Origin: Streptomyces sp. GC420 | GTDB lineage: Bacteria > Actinomycetota > Actinomycetes > Streptomycetales > Streptomycetaceae | Direction of reading: 5' to 3' | NCBI RefSeq assembly: GCF_009916105.1 | Contig: NZ_JAAAXQ010000015.1 | Span: 1-42,295, forward strand | DNA length: 42,295 bases | Shown: piece by piece, positions 14,834-22,755 of the stretch | Position numbering within the stretch: position 1 is the stretch's first letter | Layout: each line of letters starts with the position of its first letter | Made by a program: the position numbers and the translations under genes | Notes under the pieces: model-generated | Told to the model about the DNA's origin: nothing | Databases searched by the model: none | What the model saw: only the letters and a program-made list of their open reading frames with translations

Positions 14834-15790
14834 ATGCACACCGACCTCGTCGCCGCGCTCGACATCGGCGGCACCAAGATCGCCGGAGCCCTGGTCGACG
14901 GGGACGGCCGGATCCTCGTACGGGCGCAGCGGCCCACCCCGGCGAGGGAGGACGGCGAGACGGTGATGCGGGCGGTCGAGGCGGTCCTGGCAGAGCTGAC
15001 GGCCTCGGCCCTGTGGCCGCACGTCACCGCCGTCGGGATCGGCAGCGCGGGCCCCGTGGACGCCTCGGCCGGCACGGTCAGCCCGGTCAACGTCCCGGGC
15101 TGGCGCGGCTTTCCGCTGGTGGAGCGGGTCCGTGCGGTCACCTGCGGGCTTCCGGTCGAACTGATCGGCGACGGGGTCGCGATCACCGCCGCCGAACACT
15201 GGCAGGGCGCCGCCCGCGGGTACCGCAACGCCCTGTGCATGGTGGTCTCCACGGGTGTCGGCGGCGGGCTGGTGCTCGGAGGCCGGGTGCACCCCGGTCC
15301 CACCGGCAACGCCGGTCACATCGGACACATCAGCGTCGACCTCGACGGTGATCCCTGCCCGTGCGGGTCACGCGGTTGCGTCGAGCGGATCGCCAGCGGC
15401 CCCAACATCGCCCGCCGCGCCCTGGACGGCGGCTGGCGGCCCGGCCCCGACGGTGATGTGTCCGCCGCCGCGGTCGCCGCGTCGGCTCGCGCCGGACACC
15501 CCGTCGCCGTCGCCTCCTTCGAACGCGCCGCGCAGGCCCTGGCGGCGGGCATCGCCGCCACGGCGAGCCTGGTGGAGATCCAGATCGCCGTGATCGGGGG
15601 GGGAGTGGCGAAGGCGGGCGACGTCCTCTTCCTGCCGCTGCGCCGGGCGCTGCGCGACTACGCGACGCTGTCGTTCGAACGGGGCCTGAAGGCCGTTCCC
15701 GCGCTCATGGGCACCGACGCGGGCCTCGTGGGCGCAGCGGCCGCGGCGTCGCTGGGCAGTTCGGGCCAGACGGCGGCGGTGCTGGGCTGA
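14834..15790 (+). CDS. ROK-family sugar kinase (glucokinase-like)
   Basis: A 318-aa ROK kinase, ATP-dependent phosphorylation of a hexose or amino sugar. Seen: phosphate-binding [16 protein letters not shown] at residue 9, VGIGSAGPVDASAG, the phosphate 2 loop VVSTGVGGGLVLGG, the GNAGHIGHISVD motif (substrate His), then the Cys-rich zinc site CPCGSRGCVERIASG. The C-terminus has IAVIGGGVAKAGD. ATG 14834 follows AGGAG with 11-nt spacing. There is no N-terminal HTH, unlike the ROK regulator at 25459. The neighbouring LacI gene and operator give sugar-responsive control; no transporter is nearby. Confidence 0.93.
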   Translation: MHTDLVAALDIGGTKIAGALVDGDGRILVRAQRPTPAREDGETVMRAVEAVLAELTASALWPHVTAVGIGSAGPVDASAGTVSPVNVPGWRGFPLVERVRAVTCGLPVELIGDGVAITAAEHWQGAARGYRNALCMVVSTGVGGGLVLGGRVHPGPTGNAGHIGHISVDLDGDPCPCGSRGCVERIASGPNIARRALDGGWRPGPDGDVSAAAVAASARAGHPVAVASFERAAQALAAGIAATASLVEIQIAVIGGGVAKAGDVLFLPLRRALRDYATLSFERGLKAVPALMGTDAGLVGAAAAASLGSSGQTAAVLG

Positions 15791-16049
15791 AGTCCCGGCG
15801 CTCCCGCGGTTTTCCGCCCGGCGCGCCGTGACCCGCCCGGCCGCACGCCGGTGTGCGGGGAGGCCGGTCCTCGCCCCGCGGTGGCGGAATCGCCCTTCCC
15901 GCGGGGGCACTTCGCCGGCGGGTCCAGCCCCGCTGCGGCCGGAGGACGGGAAACCGGCCCGGGTGAGAAACCGTCATCCCGGGGAACAGGTCTGTGCACG
16001 CCGGGATTTCGTTTTCCGGGGACGGCCCCGAGCAACCGAAGGAGCAGAC

Positions 16050-16244
16050 GTGCCGGTCACCTTCCGCAAGAGCTTCCGGATCTTCCCGGGAGTGCGGCTC
16101 AACATCAACCGCAAGTCCGTGTCGTTCACCTTCGGCGGCCGCGGCGGCCCGCGCCACACGGTCAGCAGCACCGGCCGCCGCACCACCTCCTACGACCTCC
16201 CGGGGCCTTTCGGCTACCGCAGCACGAGCAGGGGCCGCCGGTAG
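16050..16244 (+). CDS. DUF4236 small protein
   Basis: A 64-aa basic protein from GTG 16050 with AAGGAG 5 nt upstream. It begins PVTFRKSFRIFPGVRLNINR and continues KSVSFTFGGRGGPRHTVSS, the DUF4236 signature (FRKSx-x-xPGxRxNxSxxG). The family is found as short stand-alone proteins or as an N-terminal part of longer ones; function unknown. The open frame reaches further upstream but the ribosome site fixes the start. It ends 76 bp before the next gene, which is probably transcribed separately. Confidence 0.85.
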   Translation: MPVTFRKSFRIFPGVRLNINRKSVSFTFGGRGGPRHTVSSTGRRTTSYDLPGPFGYRSTSRGRR

Positions 16245-16320
16245 GCCAAACCCCCTTCCCCGGGTTTCCGTGGCAGGGTGTTGCGGGCAAGCCACTGTGG
16301 GCTACGGAATAGGGGGACCC

Positions 16321-17358
16321 GTGATCGTCTGGATCAACGGTGCTTTCAGTGCGGGAAAGACCAGCGCGGCGCGTGAACTGCTCGACCTGATCCCGAACAG
16401 CACGCTCTACGATCCGGAGGTGATCGGCGCAGGGCTGGATCTCCTGCTTCCGCAGAAGCGGCTCGCCGAGATCGGTGACTTCCAGGACCTGCCGATCTGG
16501 CGGCGGCTCGTCGTCGACACCGCCGCCGCGCTGCTGGCCGAGGTCGGCGGAGTGCTGGTCGTGCCCATGACCCTGCTCAGACAGGAGTACAGGGACGAGA
16601 TCTTCGGTGGACTGGCCGCCCGCCGTATCCCGGTGCGGCATGTGCTTCTCGCGCCTGACGAAACGATACTTCGTGAACGAATATCAAACCGCGAGGAGTT
16701 CGGATGCGACCCCGAGCGCAGCGAGAGCGTCCGCCGGTGGGCCTACGAGCACATCGACCCGTACCGGGCGGCCAGGGACTGGATCACCGCGGACGCCTAC
16801 GTGGTCGACAACAGCGCGAGCGGACCCCGCGAGACCGCACGGCTGATCGCCGAGGCGATCGGCAGCGGTGCCGCCGCGGCCTGCGAGATCGTGCAGACGC
16901 CGGAGCCGACCGCCGAGACCCTCGCGGCCGGTGTGCTCCTCTTCGACGAGCAGGACCGCGTGCTCCTCGTCGACCCCACCTACAAGCCGGGCTGGGAGTT
17001 CCCCGGCGGAGTCGTCGAAGCCGGCGAGGCCCCCGCCCGCGCCGGCATGCGCGAGGTCGCCGAGGAGATCGGCATCACCCTCGAGAGGGTGCCCAGCCTC
17101 CTCGTCGTCGACTGGGAACCGCCCGCACCGCCCGGATACGGCGGACTGCGCCTGCTCTTCGACGGCGGCAGGCTGGACAGCGCCGGGGCCGGGCAGATCC
17201 TGCTGCCCGGATCCGAGCTGCGCGGCTGGCGGTTCGTCACCGAGGAGGAGGCGGAGAGACTGCTGCCGCCCACCCGTTTCGAACGGCTCCGCTGGGCCCT
17301 GCGCGCCCGCGAGCGGGGCACCGTGCTCAACCTGGAGGCCGGCGTCCCCGTCGGCTGA
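16321..17358 (+). CDS. Fusion: N-terminal P-loop (TmrB/AAA-type) kinase + C-terminal NUDIX hydrolase
   Basis: A 345-aa two-domain protein. Residues 1-185: P-loop NTPase, Walker A GAFSAGKTSAARELLDL, with VLVVPMTLLRQEYRDEIF and a lid NREEFGCDPERS; this looks like the TmrB/AAA_33 group of small-molecule kinases. Residues 200-335: NUDIX domain with an intact box, GGVVEAGEAPARAGMREVAEEIGI in two pieces around residue 240 (G-x5-E-x7-R-E-V-x-E-E-x-G-I). The order kinase then NUDIX implies paired steps on a nucleoside-like or toxic molecule, or nucleotide clean-up; inference only. GTG 16321 follows AGGGGG. Possible promoter TTGCGG (16281)-16 bp-TACGGA (16303). Confidence 0.9.
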   Translation: MIVWINGAFSAGKTSAARELLDLIPNSTLYDPEVIGAGLDLLLPQKRLAEIGDFQDLPIWRRLVVDTAAALLAEVGGVLVVPMTLLRQEYRDEIFGGLAARRIPVRHVLLAPDETILRERISNREEFGCDPERSESVRRWAYEHIDPYRAARDWITADAYVVDNSASGPRETARLIAEAIGSGAAAACEIVQTPEPTAETLAAGVLLFDEQDRVLLVDPTYKPGWEFPGGVVEAGEAPARAGMREVAEEIGITLERVPSLLVVDWEPPAPPGYGGLRLLFDGGRLDSAGAGQILLPGSELRGWRFVTEEEAERLLPPTRFERLRWALRARERGTVLNLEAGVPVG

Positions 17359-17364
17359 GTCCTC

Positions 17365-17550
17365 CGCGCCGGCCGCCGCATCGAGCGCCCCGGCCGCGTC
17401 ACCGGTCAGCGGCCCGAAATGGCCGAAGCAGGCCGTGGCCGGGGCCAGTTCCGCCAGCCGTCGCAGCGAGGCCGCGGCCGCGGCGCGGTCTTCGCCGGCG
17501 GTGAACTTCGCCGAGCGCGAAGCACGAACGGGAACACCGGCGGCCCGCAC
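17365..17550 (-). pseudogene. C-terminal remnant of an MBL-fold metallohydrolase
   Basis: On the minus strand, about 17510-17367 reads AKFTAGEDRAAAAASLRRLA then ELAPATACFGHFGPLTGDAA. This is the usual end of an MBL-fold hydrolase: an AxSLRRLA helix and the FGHG/FxPL His motif. No Zn-binding HxHxDH part exists upstream, where only disordered sequence is found, and no stop ends the frame where the family ends; it runs on into the NUDIX gene's antisense. I read it as a decayed 3' fragment. Confidence 0.5.
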
Positions 17551-17679
17551 GGACGGCCGCGCCGCGCCCCCGTCCGTGCCTGCCCCGCCCGGGCAGCGGG
17601 CCGTCCACAGGGAGCGGGCGGGCGCGGCCGGCTCGGGTGCGGCCGGTTCAGGGCCTCACCGGTTCAGGGCGTTACGGGA

Positions 17680-19065
17680 TCAGGCCCTGGAGGCCGCGTA
17701 GTCGACCAGGAACAGAGCCTCCGCCAGCGAGAGCCGCTCCAGCTCCTGGGGCGACACACTCTCGTTCACCGCGTGGATCTGGGCCTCCGGCTCGCTCAGC
17801 CCGATCAGCAGGATCTCCGCCCGCGGGTACAGCGCCGCCAGCGTGTTGCACAGCGGGATCGAGCCGCCCATCCCGGCCGACTGCATCTCCTCACCGGGGT
17901 ACGCCACCCGCATGGCCCGCGCCATCGACGCGTACGCCGGGCTGCCGACGTCGGCGAGGAACGGCTGGCCCTGGCCGACCTGTTCCACGGACACCCGGGC
18001 TCCCCACGGGGCGTGCGCGTGGAGATGCGCGGTCAGCAGCTTGGTCGCCTCACCGGCGTCCGTGCCCGGCGGCACCCGCAGGCTGATCTGCGCCCGGGCG
18101 CGGGCCTGCACCGAAGGGGTGGCGCCGACGACCGGCGGGCAGTCGATGCCGATCACGGTCACGGCGGGGCGGGCCCAGATCCGGTCGGCGACCGAACCGC
18201 TGCCGATCAGCTCCACGCCGTCGAGCACCCTGGCGTCCTTGCGGAAGTCCTCCTCCGGGTACTCCAGACCCTCCCACACACCGTCCGCCGCCAGTCCGTC
18301 GACCGTCGTCGAACCGTCCTGTGCGCGCAGCGAGTCGAGCAGGCGGATCAGCGCGGCCAGCGCGTCGGGGGCCGCGCCGCCGAACTGCCCGGAGTGCAGA
18401 TTGCCCTCCAGGGTGTCGACCGTGACACGCAGCATCGTCATCCCGCGCAGCGAGGCGGTGACGGTCGGCAGCCCCACCCGGAAGTTGCCGGTGTCGCCGA
18501 TGACGACGGTGTCGGCCTCCAGCAGCTCCGGGTGCGCCTCGGCGTACCGCTCCAGGCCGCCCGTGCCCTGCTCCTCCGAGCCCTCGGCGATCACCTTGAC
18601 GCCGACCGGGACGCCGCCGTTCGCCTTCAGGGCGCGCAGTGCGGTCAGATGCATGATGAAGCCGCCCTTGCAGTCGGCGGCGCCCCGCCCGTACCAGCGG
18701 CCGTCCCGCTCGGTCAGCTCGAACGGCGGCGAGACCCAGGCGTCCACGTCGAGCGGCGGCTGCACGTCGTAGTGCGCGTAGAGCAGCACCGTCGGCGCGC
18801 CCTCGGGACCCGGCAGGAAGCCGTACACCGACTGGGTGCCGTCCGGGGTGTCCAGCAGCGCCACGTCCTGGAAGCCCTCGGCGCGCAGCGCGGCCGCCAC
18901 CCAGTTCGCGGCCGCCTCGCACTCGCTCCTGGGGAACTGCGCGGGATCGGCGACGGACCGGAAGGCCACCAGCTCGGCGAGCTCGGCCCTCGCGCGGGGC
19001 AGCAGTGACGCGACGGTCTCGGCGACGGCTTCGGCGGTGGGCGCGGCGAACGGGGCCGGCGGCAT
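17680..19065 (-). CDS. M20/M28-type metallopeptidase (dipeptidase or acetylornithine-deacetylase-like)
   Basis: A 461-aa M20 peptidase. Two zinc ions are bound by VLLYAHYDVQPP (His and Asp), RGAADCKGG (bridging Asp), VIAEGSEEQGTGGL (catalytic Glu and metal Glu), VIGDTGNF and the C-terminal SEPEAQIHAVNESV (His). The lid domain holds NLHSGQFGGAAPDALAAL, with the His that completes the site. The substrate is likely a dipeptide or N-acyl amino acid. ATG 19065 follows GAGGAG with 7-nt spacing. It is divergent from the flavoprotein gene. Two CCGGTTCAGGGC copies lie just after its stop (17643 and 17660). Confidence 0.93.
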   Translation of the reverse strand: MPPAPFAAPTAEAVAETVASLLPRARAELAELVAFRSVADPAQFPRSECEAAANWVAAALRAEGFQDVALLDTPDGTQSVYGFLPGPEGAPTVLLYAHYDVQPPLDVDAWVSPPFELTERDGRWYGRGAADCKGGFIMHLTALRALKANGGVPVGVKVIAEGSEEQGTGGLERYAEAHPELLEADTVVIGDTGNFRVGLPTVTASLRGMTMLRVTVDTLEGNLHSGQFGGAAPDALAALIRLLDSLRAQDGSTTVDGLAADGVWEGLEYPEEDFRKDARVLDGVELIGSGSVADRIWARPAVTVIGIDCPPVVGATPSVQARARAQISLRVPPGTDAGEATKLLTAHLHAHAPWGARVSVEQVGQGQPFLADVGSPAYASMARAMRVAYPGEEMQSAGMGGSIPLCNTLAALYPRAEILLIGLSEPEAQIHAVNESVSPQELERLSLAEALFLVDYAASRA

Positions 19066-19227
19066 GGGCACGCTCCTCGTGGGTGCGACGTTGGGGGTAC
19101 GTGTACGCGCGTAGCCTGTGGGCACGGCGGATCGCTGCCGATCCTCCCACAGCAGGCAAGATCGGCTGCGCGCCGTAGGATGCCTCCGATAGCGGCAGGC
19201 ACGGGCCGATGGGGAGCAGAAGCACAC

Positions 19228-20475
19228 GTGAGCAGCGAGAACTCCGAACACGCCGGGAGCGCGGGCGAATCCGGGCAGCAGATCTGGGACGTCGTGGTCG
19301 TCGGCGCCGGTCCCGCGGGGGCGTCCGCCGCCTACGCGGCCGCCGTCGCCGGGCGGCGCGTGCTGCTCCTGGAGAAGGCCGAACTGCCCCGCTACAAGAC
19401 GTGCGGCGGCGGCATCATCGGCCCCTCCCGCGACGCGCTGCCACCGGGCTTCGAGCTCCCCCTGCGGGACCGGGTGCACGCGGTGACCTTCTCCCTGAAC
19501 GGCAGGCTCACCCGCACCCGCCGCTCCAAGAACATGCTCTTCGGTCTGGTCAACCGGCCCGAGTTCGACCAGGCTCTGGTCGAGGAGGCGCAGAAGGCGG
19601 GCGCCGAGCTGCGCACGGGGGTGACCGTCTCCCGGGTCGAGCAGCACGGTCCCTCGGTGCCCGACCGGCGCACGGTGGCCGTGGTGCTCTCCATCACGGG
19701 CGGCCCGGCCTCGGAACGCGGCGAGGAGACCGTCCTGGCCCGCGCCGTGGTCGGCGCGGACGGCAGCGCCAGCCGTATAGGAGCCCATGTGGGCGTGAAG
19801 ACCGACCAGGTGGACCTGGGACTCGAGGCGGAGATCCCGGTCCCGGAGACCGTCGCCGAGGACTGGGCCGGACGGGTGCTCATCGACTGGGGGCCGATGC
19901 CCGGCAGTTACGGCTGGGTGTTCCCCAAGGGCGACACCCTGACCGTCGGCGTCATCTCGACGCGCGGGGAGGGCGCCGCCACCAAGCGGTACCTCGACGA
20001 CTTCATCGCCCGCCTCGGGCTCGCCGGCTTCGAACCGAGCGTCTCCTCAGGGCATCTGACCCGGTGCCGTGCCGACGACTCGCCCCTCTCCCGGGGCCGC
20101 GTGCTGGTCTGCGGGGACGCGGCCGGACTGCTGGAACCGTGGACCAGGGAGGGCATCTCCTTCGCCCTGCGGTCCGGGCGGCTCGCCGGGGAGTGGGCCG
20201 TGCGTATCGCCGAGGCGCACGACGCGGTGGACGCGCGCAGGCAGGCGCTGAACTACGCCTTCGCGATCAAGGCGGGGCTGGGCGTGGAGATGGGTGTCGG
20301 ACGCCGGATGCTGGCGATCTTCGAACGCCGTCCTGGAATACTGCACGCGTTGCTGACGGGATTCCGGCCCGCCTGGAACGCGTTCGCCGACATCACCCGG
20401 GGCTCCACCTCCCTTGCGGAGATAGTGCGCACGCACCCTGCCGCCCGGCGTGCCCTGACGCTGCTGGACCGCTGA
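19228..20475 (+). CDS. Geranylgeranyl-reductase-like FAD-dependent oxidoreductase
   Basis: A 415-aa flavoprotein of the geranylgeranyl reductase family (p-hydroxybenzoate-hydroxylase fold), which reduces or hydroxylates isoprenoids. FAD binding is shown by VVVVGAGPAGASAAYAAA, the KTCGGGIIGPS motif near residue 70, AVVGADGSASRIGAH and LVCGDAAGLLEPWTREGISF. In actinobacteria, relatives act on menaquinone or phytoene-type chains; substrate not assignable. GTG 19228 is the start, with GGGGAG 11 nt upstream. A -10 match to the Streptomyces consensus, TAGGAT, lies at 19176 but without a good -35. Stands alone; a palindromic terminator follows. Confidence 0.92.
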   Translation: MSSENSEHAGSAGESGQQIWDVVVVGAGPAGASAAYAAAVAGRRVLLLEKAELPRYKTCGGGIIGPSRDALPPGFELPLRDRVHAVTFSLNGRLTRTRRSKNMLFGLVNRPEFDQALVEEAQKAGAELRTGVTVSRVEQHGPSVPDRRTVAVVLSITGGPASERGEETVLARAVVGADGSASRIGAHVGVKTDQVDLGLEAEIPVPETVAEDWAGRVLIDWGPMPGSYGWVFPKGDTLTVGVISTRGEGAATKRYLDDFIARLGLAGFEPSVSSGHLTRCRADDSPLSRGRVLVCGDAAGLLEPWTREGISFALRSGRLAGEWAVRIAEAHDAVDARRQALNYAFAIKAGLGVEMGVGRRMLAIFERRPGILHALLTGFRPAWNAFADITRGSTSLAEIVRTHPAARRALTLLDR

Positions 20476-20483
20476 CACCTCGC

Positions 20484-20497
20484 GGCGGGGCCCCGCC
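20484..20497 (+). terminator. Palindrome after the flavoprotein gene
   Basis: GGCGGGGCCCCGCC is a perfect 14-bp palindrome 9 bp after the stop. It can fold as a short G/C stem if the central 4 bases form the loop. Confidence 0.4.
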
Positions 20498-20574
20498 ACC
20501 CCGGTGTGCACGCACGATCGCCGCACCGGGGGCGTACTCCGCGGGGAGCAGGAGCGATCGCCCCGCACGGGGGA

Positions 20575-21164
20575 CGTCCCGGAGGTGGCCGGGGATGCCG
20601 CGGACGGCGAGGAGGCTCTGGCCCGGGCGCGCGAACTGCGCCCGGACGTCGTGCTGATGCACATCCGGATGCCGCGCCTCGACGGACTCGCCGCCACCCG
20701 GGGCATCACCGGCGACCCGGCGCTGAGCGGGGTGAAGGTCGTCGTGCTCACCACCTTCGAACTCGACGAGTACGTCTTCGAGGCCATCCGCTCCGGAGCC
20801 TCCGGCTTCCTCGTCAAGGACACCGAGCCGGCCGGACTCGTGCGGGCCGTGCGGGCGGTGACCTCCGGCGACGTGCTGCTCCCGCCGGGGGTGACACGCC
20901 GTCTGATCGCCGAGTCCGCCGCCCGGTCCAAGGAACCGGCGGCCGCGGACGCGCTCGGCGGGCTGACCGAACGGGAGAGGGAGGCGATGGCCCTCGTCGG
21001 CATCGGTCTGTCCAACGAGGAGATCGCGCAGGCTGGTGGTCAGCCCGCTCACCGCCAAGACCCATGTCAGCCGTGCGATGGTGAATCTGGGCGCCCGCGA
21101 CCGCGCCCAACCGGTCGTCCTCGCCTACGAGTCGGGGTTGGTACGTCCCGGCCGGCTCGGCTGA
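20575..21164 (+). pseudogene. Broken LuxR-type (NarL) response regulator
   Basis: The sequence of a NarL-type regulator is obvious but disrupted. Receiver: VAGDAADGEEALARARELRP, VVLMHIRMPRLDGLAA, GVKVVVLTTFELDEYVFEAI. Output helix-turn-helix: LGGLTEREREAMALVGIGLS. Faults: (1) the first 30 or so residues, including the acidic pair, are gone; (2) the phosphoacceptor Asp is His (GAC to CAC at 20660); (3) a frameshift at 21028-21030 (gcg-c-agg) breaks the HTH; the remainder, VVSPLTAKTHVSRAMVNLGA, is only in the next frame and stops at 21164. A sensor kinase gene is absent. Function is almost surely lost. Confidence 0.85.
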
Positions 21165-21421
21165 GCGCCCGGTGCGCCGGGCCGGGCGAAGCGCCACAGG
21201 ACGTGCACCATACGGATCACCGCAAGCGGGACCGCGACACCGAGACCCGCGGTGGGCAGAGTCTCCTCCACGGCCCGCGGAAGATGCCAGACCAGGACGG
21301 GCCCGGCGATCACGCCGAAGACGACGGCTCCGAGGAACGCGGCGCTGAGCACCGCGTACCCGATCTCGATGGTGAGCGCGTCCCGCTCCGCCTGTGTCCT
21401 CGGCCCCGTTCCCGTCCCCAT
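21125..21421 (-). CDS. Small two-helix membrane protein (DUF6332-like)
   Basis: A 98-aa protein from ATG 21421. After a polar start (RTQAERDALTIEIGYAV) come two hydrophobic segments, LSAAFLGAVVFGVIAGPVLV and LGVAVPLAVIRMVHVLW, then a Pro/Arg tail. The layout fits the actinobacterial DUF6332 family; function unknown. The 3' end overlaps the 3' end of the broken response regulator by 40 bp, tail to tail, so decay of that gene may have exposed this overlap. No clear SD is seen. Confidence 0.65.
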   Translation of the reverse strand: MGTGTGPRTQAERDALTIEIGYAVLSAAFLGAVVFGVIAGPVLVWHLPRAVEETLPTAGLGVAVPLAVIRMVHVLWRFARPGAPGAQPSRPGRTNPDS

Positions 21422-21494
21422 GCCCGGAAGTCTCACAGCCGGGCGGCCGACGGGCAAGGACCCGCCGGCCGCGCCTCCTCGGGCGGTGGCGCGC

Positions 21495-21991
21495 TCAGTC
21501 GCGCACGGTCAGCAGTTCCTCCTCTTCCCCGGCCGCGCCGCCGGTCCTCGCGCCCTCCCGCCGCGCAGGCGGGGACGAGGCGACGAGCACGGACCGCCGC
21601 GCACGGCTCCGGCGCAGCCCGGGGAGGGCGATCAGCAGCCCCGCGAGGGCGATGGCGGTCACCACCGCGAGGCCTGGGCGGTAGCTGTCGAGGACCTCCC
21701 GCGCAGAGCCGGCACCCTCGCCGCCCGCGCTGATCACCGCGGTGACCACCGCGAGGAAGAGGGCGCCGCCGACCTGGACCGAGGTGTTGAGCAGACCGGA
21801 GACCATGCCCTGCCCGTGGTCCTCCACCCCGGTGGTGGCCTGGATGTTGAGCGAGGGGAAGACCAGCGCGCAGGCCGCGCCGAATCGAGGGCATCCAGGA
21901 ACATCGCGGCGCACAGCACCAGCAGGGCGCCCCAGAGCCGGGGGCTCCAGTGGTCCCTGGACGCGGTCGTGCTGAGCGGGGCAGAGGTCAT
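21495..21991 (-). pseudogene. MFS drug exporter (DHA2 type) with a large internal deletion
   Basis: The minus strand from ATG 21991 encodes a normal N-terminus, SRDHWSPRLWGALLVLCAAM then FLDALD, the start of transmembrane helix 1. At about 21885 this stops abruptly and, in another frame, the last quarter of the same family appears: FGAACALVFPSLNIQATTG, EDHGQGMVSGLLNTSVQVGG, ALFLAVVTAVISAGGEGAG, ending LLIALPGLRRSRAR. DHA2 exporters are about 480-520 aa; roughly 330 residues are missing and the join is out of frame. It faces a MarR regulator gene, the usual control partner. Confidence 0.85.
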
Positions 21992-22002
21992 GCGCAGCAG
22001 AG

Positions 22003-22046
22003 TGCATGCACATGCATTGGGTGCAAGTGCATTTAATTCCGATGCA
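22003..22046. promoter_or_regulatory. Cluster of six TGCA motifs (MarR operator candidate)
   Basis: TGCA occurs at 22003, 22007, 22013, 22022, 22028 and 22043, with longer symmetric runs such as TGCATGCA (22003-22010). The cluster sits between the divergent MFS pseudogene and the MarR gene. MarR proteins typically bind TTGCATGCAA-like palindromes, so autoregulation is likely. Confidence 0.65.
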
Positions 22047-22065
22047 ACAAACGCCGTTTTTCTGC

Positions 22066-22071
22066 TACCGT
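22066..22071 (+). promoter_or_regulatory. -10 box of a leaderless MarR transcript
   Basis: TACCGT lies 6 bp before the ATG at 22078, with TGCAAC 17 bp further upstream as a weak -35. The same hexamer and spacing occur before the transglutaminase-like gene. The ATG has no Shine-Dalgarno sequence. Confidence 0.5.
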
Positions 22072-22077
22072 TCGTCC

Positions 22078-22470
22078 ATGGCCGCGAAGAAGACCGAGCG
22101 GGTGCTCGTGGAGGAGTGGCGGGACATCCTCGCCGTCCACGCCCGGACGATCTGCGAGCTGGACCGCGAGCTGCACCAGCACGGACTGGGCGCCAGCGAC
22201 TTCGAGGTCCTTGACGTACTCGCCGAGGGCACCTCCGAGGACGGGAGCTGCTCCTTCCGCGTGCAGGAGATCGCCGCCCGCGTGCATCTCAGCCAGAGCG
22301 CCCTGTCCAGGCTGATCGGCCGGCTGGAGAAGGAGGGCCTGGTGCACCGCGGCATGTGCAGCGAGGACCGGCGCGGAGTGCGTGTCGCCCTCACGGACGA
22401 GGGCAGGGCCAGGCATACCGAGGTCAAGCCCCTCCAGCGGGCGGTGCTGACCCGGATGCTCGCCGACTGA
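22078..22470 (+). CDS. MarR-family transcriptional regulator
   Basis: A 130-aa MarR protein. The winged helix is plain: FRVQEIAARVHLSQSALSRL (recognition helix), IGRLEKEGLVHRGMCSEDRR and the wing GVRVALTDEGRARH. Start ATG 22078 is leaderless; in-frame upstream codons are operator DNA. Likely represses itself and formerly the divergent MFS exporter. Since the exporter is destroyed, the regulator may now be an orphan. It is slightly shorter at the C-terminus than typical members (about 140-150 aa). Confidence 0.9.
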   Translation: MAAKKTERVLVEEWRDILAVHARTICELDRELHQHGLGASDFEVLDVLAEGTSEDGSCSFRVQEIAARVHLSQSALSRLIGRLEKEGLVHRGMCSEDRRGVRVALTDEGRARHTEVKPLQRAVLTRMLAD

Positions 22471-22755
22471 ACAGGAAGCGCGGCCGCCAGGGCCGGCCGG
22501 CCCTGGCGGACGCGCGCCGGTGTGCGGCGGCGCACGGAGTGCGGGGCACGGGCGGACCGGGATCGGCTGCAGGGCGGCACCCTGTCGAGGGCCGAGGTCC
22601 GCTCGGGCCACCGCGCCCGCGCCGCGCGGGCGGCAAGGCGCCCACGGGGCCCGCCCCAGGCCGGCCGCACGGGGAACGGAGCCGTCCCGCCGGGACGGGC
22701 CTGCACCGGGACGCGGGGGTAACGCCGAGGCCGGCTCCGGCGCCCCGTGTGCCGG

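Noticed and set aside
19176..19181. TAGGAT as a complete promoter for the flavoprotein gene
   Set aside because: The -10 matches consensus but no -35 is present at a normal distance, so it is mentioned only as a possibility.
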